Source: Verrucomicrobiaceae bacterium | Lineage (GTDB): Bacteria > Verrucomicrobiota > Verrucomicrobiia > Verrucomicrobiales > Verrucomicrobiaceae | Direction: 5' to 3' | Assembly: GCA_016713245.1 (NCBI GenBank) | Contig: JADJPM010000001.1 | Location: 2,046,001-2,110,000, forward strand | DNA: 64,000 nt | Shown: positions 58,549 through 64,000 of the stretch, piece after piece | Layout: each line of letters opens with the position of its first letter | How positions within the stretch are numbered: the first letter of the stretch is position 1 | Program-made: the position numbers and the translations under genes | Notes under the pieces: generated by a model | The model's input: only the letters and a program-made list of their open reading frames with translations | The model's database searches: none | What the model was told of the DNA's origin: nothing

Positions 58549-60553
58549 CTGACGCACGTTCGATGATCCTCGTGACATCCTCATCAAGCAGAAAGCCCTC
58601 CGCCTGAAGCTTCTTCGCCGCTTCGCTGAGACGCGAGAAATACTCGGTAGGCGTCGGATAACGTTCTTCGACGGAGAGACGCGGATCGCCGGTCTTCTCA
58701 CGTTCGGCCTTGGTTTTGGCGAAGGGGATGAACATGCCATCGAGCGGCGAGAGCATGGTTTCGGCACCGACTTGAGGGGAGCGGAGGTTCCAGCCGGTGT
58801 AGGTGCCGAGGGGCACGGCGACTTCGGGGAGCACGATGCCGCTGGTTTCATTGCCGTCGGCATTCACGGCGGGCAGGTGTGTCTGGAAGGGCTTTCCGGC
58901 CTTCGGCGGGATGATGTCGGCGATGCCTTCGCTTTGGAAGCGCGAGCCGAAATCGAGTCGCGGAGGCTGGTAGGCAAGCGTGGGCAGGTTGAGGCCGGGA
59001 ATCTTTGGAAACTGCGATTTCCAGGTGTCGAAGGTCACGAGCGTTTGATCGGCGAGACGCGGGTGACGGCTCGGTGGCGGTGTTTGGCCGTTTTTCACCC
59101 ACTCGACGAGATGCATGAGCATCGCACGCAGCACGGGACCGCGATCATCGAGCGTGTTGCGCGGCTGCTGGCAGATGCCGGGCGTGCCGTCGCTCTTGCC
59201 GAGGTGCTGCGCACCGGCCACGAGATACACACGCACATCGTCGGGTAAGGTGAGGTCGGTTTGGCCCTCCACATCGGTGTGGAGCAGCGAGGCGGCGCGG
59301 CTCCAGTATTCGGTGGAGGTTTGCGTGAGGAGGATGCGCGGCGTGTGGCCAGACTTCCGCGAACGGGCGAGCGAATCACCTGATTCGCCAGTGACGGGGT
59401 CGGTCTGCGGCAGCGGGGCGAGCGGGAAGAACTCGCTGCCGGAAAGGTGGCCCTCATGCTGCGTGCCATACTCCGTGCTCATGCGGAAGCGATGGTTGAA
59501 CATGCCTTTGCCGGAGCCTGCGACGTGGATCAAAGCGCCGTCGAAGACGATGCGGCCCTGCTCATCGCCATTCAGACCTTCATAGAGGAAGTGATGAATG
59601 ACGCGGCCGGACTGCGAGATGCCGAAGACGCAGGATTTCTGCACCGCGCCGGCCAGCGGATTCGTTTTGGCCTCGCCGTGACGAAAGAACGCCACGCAGT
59701 CGCGCATCGCGGCGAGGCCGAGACCGGTCACGCGAGGCTCTTTGGCCGTGTAAACGAGGTCGTAGAGCCAACCGGGCCGCAAACCGGCCTTCACATAGAC
59801 ATGCGTGGCATCGGGAATAAGCGTCTCATTCTCCCAACGTCCAAACGCCCACTCCGCACGCGGCAGCTCGATGCCATCTGCTCCGCGATGTGGCCGCATC
59901 GTGAGTGTGGCGTCGGCGTTGTCGAGACTCACGGATGGAAACGCCGCGCCGATGCCCCACGGGCTCCACGAGAAGGCGCGGCTGAAGACCTTTTCCGTGC
60001 TCGTGATCTCCAGATGCGCTTGGCCGGTGATCGACTTGCCATTCTCCGTCGCGATGGGCAGACCGCACAGCAGGCGCTGCGTGTCATCCGCCTGCACCTC
60101 CCCATTCCAACCGCACCAAAGCACGGAAAAGCCATGCTTCATGAGAAAGCCATGCCCGGCATGCGCCTCCGTCTTCGGATCATTCGTGCGTTCGCCATCG
60201 TTGAAGGTCCAAAGCGCGAGCATGTTGCCGCGATTGTTCACGTCATAGAGCAGTACGCCATTGCCCTTGGTCGCATCGACCGGCTTCAGCAGAAAGAAGT
60301 CCGTCCAGCTCTCGACCTTGCCGCGGGCATTGCGCGGTGCCCGCTGGAGGTCGCTGATGCGTTCGTTGGCCTGGTTCGCCGGATCGGTCTCGATGAGCAT
60401 CCGGCCTTTGAGACGTTCGTAGGCACCCGCCGGGCCAAAAACCTTGCCTGCGGCAAACGACGATCGCTCACTGATCTCGATGCGCACGACTTCCGCCTGC
60501 GCTAAGGCGCTCAAACAAGCGGCGACGATGAGATGACGAAAGTGAAAGGTCAT
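58541..60553 (-). CDS. Secreted alpha/beta-hydrolase-domain protein (paralogue)
   Basis: A 670-residue exported protein (MTFHFRHLIVAACLSALAQA) of the same family as residues 1-630 of the protein at 30699-33158. Shared features are VVRIEISERSSF, VTGLGLAAMRDCVAFFRHG, FGISQSGRVIHHFLYEGLN (nucleophile region), and the tail KTKAEREKTGDPRLSVEERY. It ends shortly after this tail, without the SGNH domain. The ATG overlaps the ceramidase-like stop (ATGA), so both are made together. Its substrate is unknown. Confidence 0.83.
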   Translation of the reverse strand: MTFHFRHLIVAACLSALAQAEVVRIEISERSSFAAGKVFGPAGAYERLKGRMLIETDPANQANERISDLQRAPRNARGKVESWTDFFLLKPVDATKGNGVLLYDVNNRGNMLALWTFNDGERTNDPKTEAHAGHGFLMKHGFSVLWCGWNGEVQADDTQRLLCGLPIATENGKSITGQAHLEITSTEKVFSRAFSWSPWGIGAAFPSVSLDNADATLTMRPHRGADGIELPRAEWAFGRWENETLIPDATHVYVKAGLRPGWLYDLVYTAKEPRVTGLGLAAMRDCVAFFRHGEAKTNPLAGAVQKSCVFGISQSGRVIHHFLYEGLNGDEQGRIVFDGALIHVAGSGKGMFNHRFRMSTEYGTQHEGHLSGSEFFPLAPLPQTDPVTGESGDSLARSRKSGHTPRILLTQTSTEYWSRAASLLHTDVEGQTDLTLPDDVRVYLVAGAQHLGKSDGTPGICQQPRNTLDDRGPVLRAMLMHLVEWVKNGQTPPPSRHPRLADQTLVTFDTWKSQFPKIPGLNLPTLAYQPPRLDFGSRFQSEGIADIIPPKAGKPFQTHLPAVNADGNETSGIVLPEVAVPLGTYTGWNLRSPQVGAETMLSPLDGMFIPFAKTKAEREKTGDPRLSVEERYPTPTEYFSRLSEAAKKLQAEGFLLDEDVTRIIERASAK

Positions 60554-61962
60554 GGGGCGGTGTGAACACGTTGCAGCATCTCCAGCGCCCGCGCCGTGAT
60601 CTTCACGGAGGCTTCGCGTTCGACACGATTGGTACCGAGCCAGGTTTCGTAGCCGCCGAGATCGTGATGCTTCGGCGTTGGCAGGTAGCCTTGGCTGCCG
60701 TTGGCGAGTTCGATGGTGAAGGTGTCTGCAAATGGGCTGCGAGCTTTGATTTCGAGACCGATCTCGGTGAAGACCTCAAACGGGATCGAAGCGATGCCGA
60801 GATCGCCGATGCGGAAGGCCTGGATGACGGCCTGAATGGTATCGGGCTTCGCATCGCGTGCGGCGAGGGTGCGCTCGGCATACGGCTGCTCCAGTCGATG
60901 CGTGGGCGCGGCGTCTTTCGGTTTGGCGAGCACACTTTCAGCCCACGCGATCATCTCCGGCGTGGGACGACGCACGGCGAGCTCCAAATCGCTCGCGGCG
61001 GCTTTCAGCGGCACCCAGTCTTGATGCTTCAGCGTTTCGCGGACACGCAGCACTTCCTGCGCGAGGTCGCCGGCGACGAGTTTGATCTTCTCGTAGGGCT
61101 CGCGTTTCACGCTCGGGGTCTTGCCGCTGTAGTCGTTGTTGTTCACGTCGCCGCAGGGACCATTCGCCAGAATACCGACACAGGGTGCACCGGCCTTTTC
61201 TTCGATGCGGCGGCAGAACTCACCGAAGTAATCCGCCGAGAGATCTTCTTTGTTCACGCCGCCGACATAGTGCAGCCAGTAGTTGGCCATGAGGGCGATC
61301 TGGCGGCCATCGGTGGCCTGCACGGACACACAATACACCTCGGGATTCGTCGGCCCGGCAGGTCCGTCGAGTCGTGGGCGCAGCAGGCTGCTCGGATTCA
61401 TCACCGCGCGATCTTTGCCGCCAAAGGGGTTGTCATTCGTGACGCCTTCCTTGAGCAACCAGCGACGGTTGAAGACATGCTGCGGCAGTTTTCCCGAACC
61501 CCACGCGATGCGGGCGGGCTCCAGATTGTTCAACGCACGTCGCACACCATCCACTAAGCGGGAGATGATGAAGCTGCGGTAGTCGAGCGAGGGATCTTGG
61601 TTCGTGATGGCCGACACACTGGAGTGCGTGTGCGTGCCGGAGAACATCATGTTTGCCGCCGGGATGCCGGTGGCGGCTTCGAGCTTCTTCTTCGCCTCGT
61701 CCCAAACATCGCGTCCGAGCGAAATCGTGTCCGCCACGGCAAAAGCGAGCTTCGTGGTGCCATCATCGAGCACGAGGCAGCGCACATGCAGCTCATCATG
61801 CACATGCTTCGCGATAGGACGCGGCGCGAAGTTTCCCACGATCTCCATGCCCAGCGGCGGTGTGATGTTGCTGGTGGCAGCACCGGCTTTGAAGACAGGC
61901 TGAGCCTGCGCAGCGGCGAGGAGGTGAATCAGGGCGAAGCAGATGAAGAGCGACGATTTCAT
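60550..61962 (-). CDS. Neutral/alkaline-ceramidase-like secreted enzyme (paralogue)
   Basis: A 470-residue protein with signal peptide MKSSLFICFALIHLLAAAQAQ, then KAGAATSNITPPLG, MMFSGTHTHSS (metal His pair), CVGILANGPCGDVNNND and FRIGDLGIASIPFEVFTEIG, matching PF04734-type proteins better than the copy at 28457. It is the upstream gene of a coupled pair with the hydrolase-domain protein. As above, ceramide as substrate is not shown. Confidence 0.85.
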   Translation of the reverse strand: MKSSLFICFALIHLLAAAQAQPVFKAGAATSNITPPLGMEIVGNFAPRPIAKHVHDELHVRCLVLDDGTTKLAFAVADTISLGRDVWDEAKKKLEAATGIPAANMMFSGTHTHSSVSAITNQDPSLDYRSFIISRLVDGVRRALNNLEPARIAWGSGKLPQHVFNRRWLLKEGVTNDNPFGGKDRAVMNPSSLLRPRLDGPAGPTNPEVYCVSVQATDGRQIALMANYWLHYVGGVNKEDLSADYFGEFCRRIEEKAGAPCVGILANGPCGDVNNNDYSGKTPSVKREPYEKIKLVAGDLAQEVLRVRETLKHQDWVPLKAAASDLELAVRRPTPEMIAWAESVLAKPKDAAPTHRLEQPYAERTLAARDAKPDTIQAVIQAFRIGDLGIASIPFEVFTEIGLEIKARSPFADTFTIELANGSQGYLPTPKHHDLGGYETWLGTNRVEREASVKITARALEMLQRVHTAP

Positions 61963-62030
61963 GCGGGAGCAAGGAAACGCCAGCGACGCAGGATCTTCAT
62001 CACCTCAGGGCGATTCGATCACCATTCCGG

Positions 62031-62282
62031 TTACTTGGCTTCGCCGTGGGCGAACTTGTTGTTCGCGAAGGTGTTGTCCTCGCCGCCTTCGATTCGGAGC
62101 GAGGGCGCAGGTTGGCGGTCTTGGCGGCGGTCGGCGATGAGGCTGCCGGTGACGAGGCTATGGCTCGTGTTTTGCAGCAGCAGAGCTGCGCCATCGCTGT
62201 CGAGGATGGTGCAGGCGGAGATGTTGCTGCAATGGGTGATGAGCAGATCGTGCTCGTAGCCACCGCCGAAGGTGTTGACGAC
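62031..62282 (-). pseudogene. Remnant of a right-handed beta-helix protein gene
   Basis: The minus strand keeps about 83 codons of open frame ending in TAA (62031), with the repeating coil pattern of parallel beta-helix proteins (NTFGGGYEHDLLITHCSN, ACTILDSDGAALLLQNTSH, NTFANNKFAHGEAK). It begins right after an in-frame TGA (62283-62285) without a start codon, so only the C-terminal coils survive. The flanks 61963-62030 and 62286-62410 hold nothing else recognised apart from the promoter region of the next gene. Confidence 0.65.
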
Positions 62283-62410
62283 TCAGGCACGCAGCATTTT
62301 TGATTTCATGCGGCCATTTCATCTGAGCGAGGCCCATGAGGCACGTTACAGTTTGGTAATGAAGCGGGATTCGGGTGGATTTCAGACGGGCACGGCTTCA
62401 TTCAAATGCC

Positions 62411-63088
62411 ATGCACCTCCTGCTCGTCGAAGATGACTCCGAACTCGCCCGCCAGACATCGCTTTGGCTGAGCGAGGCAGGGCACACCTCCGTCTGGCGT
62501 GACAAAGGGCGCACCGCGCTCATCGCGCTGTCGCAGGAGGCGTTTGATGCGGTGATCCTCGATGTCGGGCTGCCGGACATGGATGGCTTTGAAGTCGTGG
62601 AACAGATGCGAGCACGTGGATTTGGCCTTCCCGTGCTGTTTCTCACCGCTCGTGACAATGTGAACGACCGCGTGCGCGGCCTGAAGGCCGGTGGCGATGA
62701 TTATGTGACGAAACCTTTCGCCGTGGAGGAGCTCATGGCGCGGCTGGAGGCCCTGCAACGCCGCAGCGGCAGCACGCCCGCGCCTTCCGCACGCACACTC
62801 GGAAAATGGACGCTCGATCCGATCAAACGCCGCCTCCGCAGCGGCGATGAATCGGTGGAACTGCAACCCCGTGAATGGACCCTGCTGGAGGTCATGCTGG
62901 CGAATGAAGGGCGCATCCTCACGAAGAAATTCCTTCTCGAAAAGGTGTGGGACATCCAGTTTGATCCTGGCACGAACGTCGTCGATGCCATGATCTGCCG
63001 CCTGCGGCGCAAGATCGATGCGCCGGGCGCTGTGTCCCACCTGCAAACTATTCGAGGCAAAGGATATGTTATCCAAGCTCTTCCCTGA
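62411..63088 (+). CDS. OmpR/PhoB-family response regulator
   Basis: A 225-residue protein from ATG 62411 (HLLLVEDDSELARQTS). The receiver has the phosphoacceptor in VILDVGLPDMDGFE, LFLTARDNVNDR and DDYVTKPFAVEEL; the DNA-binding part has VELQPREWTLLEVMLANEGRIL and VVDAMICRLRRKI. It pairs with the histidine kinase that overlaps its end. It is a different system from that at 39.5 kb; no copy of the 18-bp box was seen upstream. Confidence 0.95.
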   Translation: MHLLLVEDDSELARQTSLWLSEAGHTSVWRDKGRTALIALSQEAFDAVILDVGLPDMDGFEVVEQMRARGFGLPVLFLTARDNVNDRVRGLKAGGDDYVTKPFAVEELMARLEALQRRSGSTPAPSARTLGKWTLDPIKRRLRSGDESVELQPREWTLLEVMLANEGRILTKKFLLEKVWDIQFDPGTNVVDAMICRLRRKIDAPGAVSHLQTIRGKGYVIQALP

Positions 63089-64000
63089 ACGCATGCCGTC
63101 CACGTGGCGGCTGGGATTGCTGCTGGCCGTGCTCATGGTGTGCAGCACCGCGCTGTGCATCACGGTGGCAGGCTGGGCCGTGCGGCGAAATCTCAGCAGC
63201 ATCGCCAAGGCCGTGGTGCTCGACGATCTCGGTGAGTATGCCGTTTTCTACAATCGCAACGGCCTCAAAGAGTTGCGGGATGTCTTTGCCGCAGGCGGCC
63301 ATGATCTGGATCAAGCCGTGCGCATCACCGCGGCGGATGGCAGCACGCTTTTCGAGCAGATCCCGCCTGCCGTGAGCGGCTATGCCTGGCCGCGGCAGCC
63401 ACCGGGCAAGCTGCGCCCCAAGGAGGCGCTGCTCATGCAGATTCCCCATCAAAGCAAAGCGCACGAGATCCTCGCCGGCTGCCAGTTGCTCGATGATGGC
63501 AACACACTCTGGTTTGGCCGCACGGATGCGGAGGACCGCGCCTATGAAGATCACATCCGCAATCAACTCTGGGTCGCGGGCCTCGTCTCCGCCGTCTTCA
63601 TGCTGCTGCCGCTCGCGTGGTTCGCCCGCCATGTGCTGCGCCCCGTGCAGGAGATGATGATCAGCACCCGCAAGCTCGCCGAAGGCAACACGAACGCACG
63701 ACTCGTGGCACCAAATGCCGTGCCGGAGCTGCAAGCCTTTGCCACTGCCTTCAATGACGGCCTCGACCGCATCGATGCCCTCACCGACGAGCTGCAAAGT
63801 GCGAACGACAACCTCGCTCACGAGCTGCGAACACCGCTGGCACGCGTGCGGGGAAATCTGGAGACTTTTCACGATCACACGGACAATGACATCGCCCGTG
63901 ACTCCGCCGCTCGCGGCCTGGAGGAGATCGACCGCGCCGCCGATCTCGTGCAGACCATCCTCACCACCCGTGCAGGCGAGCACAAGGCGCTGAAGCTCCA
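63066..64000 (+). CDS. Sensor histidine kinase, 3'-truncated by the window edge
   Basis: The frame from ATG 63066 (overlapping the regulator's end by 23 bp; ATG 63093 is an alternative) stays open to the last base. Two membrane helices (WRLGLLLAVLMVCSTALCITVAG; NQLWVAGLVSAVFMLLPLAWF) flank a periplasmic sensor of about 140 residues, then HAMP (RHVLRPVQEMMISTRKLAEG) and the H-box NDNLAHELRTPLARVRGNLE with the phospho-His. The ATP-binding domain lies beyond the window. It is the cognate kinase of the preceding regulator. Confidence 0.92.
   Translation, partial: MLSKLFPERMPSTWRLGLLLAVLMVCSTALCITVAGWAVRRNLSSIAKAVVLDDLGEYAVFYNRNGLKELRDVFAAGGHDLDQAVRITAADGSTLFEQIPPAVSGYAWPRQPPGKLRPKEALLMQIPHQSKAHEILAGCQLLDDGNTLWFGRTDAEDRAYEDHIRNQLWVAGLVSAVFMLLPLAWFARHVLRPVQEMMISTRKLAEGNTNARLVAPNAVPELQAFATAFNDGLDRIDALTDELQSANDNLAHELRTPLARVRGNLETFHDHTDNDIARDSAARGLEEIDRAADLVQTILTTRAGEHKALKL

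Noticed and set aside
1..64000. tRNA, rRNA, CRISPR arrays, riboswitches
   Set aside because: Read by eye, no cloverleaf with conserved arms, rRNA segment, regularly spaced repeat array or known riboswitch core was found; a covariance-model search would be needed to exclude small RNAs.

Overview
The window reads as a chromosomal piece of a high-GC, Gram-negative bacterium of the Verrucomicrobiota, most like the Prosthecobacter/Verrucomicrobium side. The evidence is family content: a PSCyt1/PSCyt2-PSD1 pair with a DUF1501 partner, DUF1080, DUF4838 and ThuA-like secreted proteins, ceramidase-like and GMC/gluconate-dehydrogenase-subunit-3 genes, a zinc-ribbon Ser/Thr kinase beside an ECF sigma factor, a TonB receptor and many signal-peptide proteins. 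No rRNA, tRNA, CRISPR array, prophage or complete insertion sequence was found.

Layout. 1-3.7 kb: truncated DapA-family aldolase, secreted esterase, an isolated nuoH and a VanZ-like protein. 3.8-8.1 kb: an ArsR-type regulator facing a COG0523 GTPase, PiT transporter, outer-membrane protein and periplasmic rhodanese, with two matching operators. 8.1-11.8 kb: XRE-PBP regulator, TonB receptor and a small molybdopterin-fold protein, probably oxyanion uptake. 11.8-14.1 kb: beta-carbonic anhydrase divergent from a bestrophin channel and a coupled membrane protein. 14.1-16.6 kb: Ski2-like helicase broken in frame at an extraordinary G/C homopolymer tract. 16.6-22.5 kb: halogenase-like flavoprotein, acyltransferase, polysaccharide deacetylase, methyltransferase and AMP-ligase, resembling part of an aryl-polyene/flexirubin-type pathway. 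22.5-27.2 kb: SirB1-like protein, diheme cytochrome, DUF1080, and a B12-type radical SAM/membrane pair. 27.2-35.7 kb: a run of secreted hydrolases, ThuA and a two-subunit GMC sugar oxidoreductase. 37.8-45.8 kb: a two-component system, a Gly-Lys-repeat secreted peptide, DUF4838, and PSCyt1 plus a PSD1 gene interrupted by a TAG. 46.2-51.5 kb: signal peptidase with an ECF sigma, then small enzymes and acetyltransferases. 51.5-56.7 kb: a giant kinase and its ECF sigma. 57-62 kb: DUF1501 and a second hydrolase/ceramidase-like pair. 62.4-64 kb: another two-component system running off the end.

How the parts connect. The strongest undescribed signal is a repeated 18-bp box, TCATCTT-CGCG-TCATCTT (11-bp direct repeat, the geometry used by OmpR/PhoB-type regulators). 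Four copies were found: by the Gly-Lys peptide gene, in the response regulator/DUF4838 intergenic region, before PSCyt1-PSD1, and before DUF1501 about 14 kb away. This suggests one two-component regulon tying together the split PSD1/DUF1501 partners and Gly-Lys-rich secreted proteins. Other notable signals are the paired ArsR operators, a short palindromic repeat lying inside the activation loop of the giant kinase, a kinase fused to a degenerate signal-peptidase-like domain, and two paralogous loci pairing alpha/beta-hydrolase-domain proteins with ceramidase-like enzymes.
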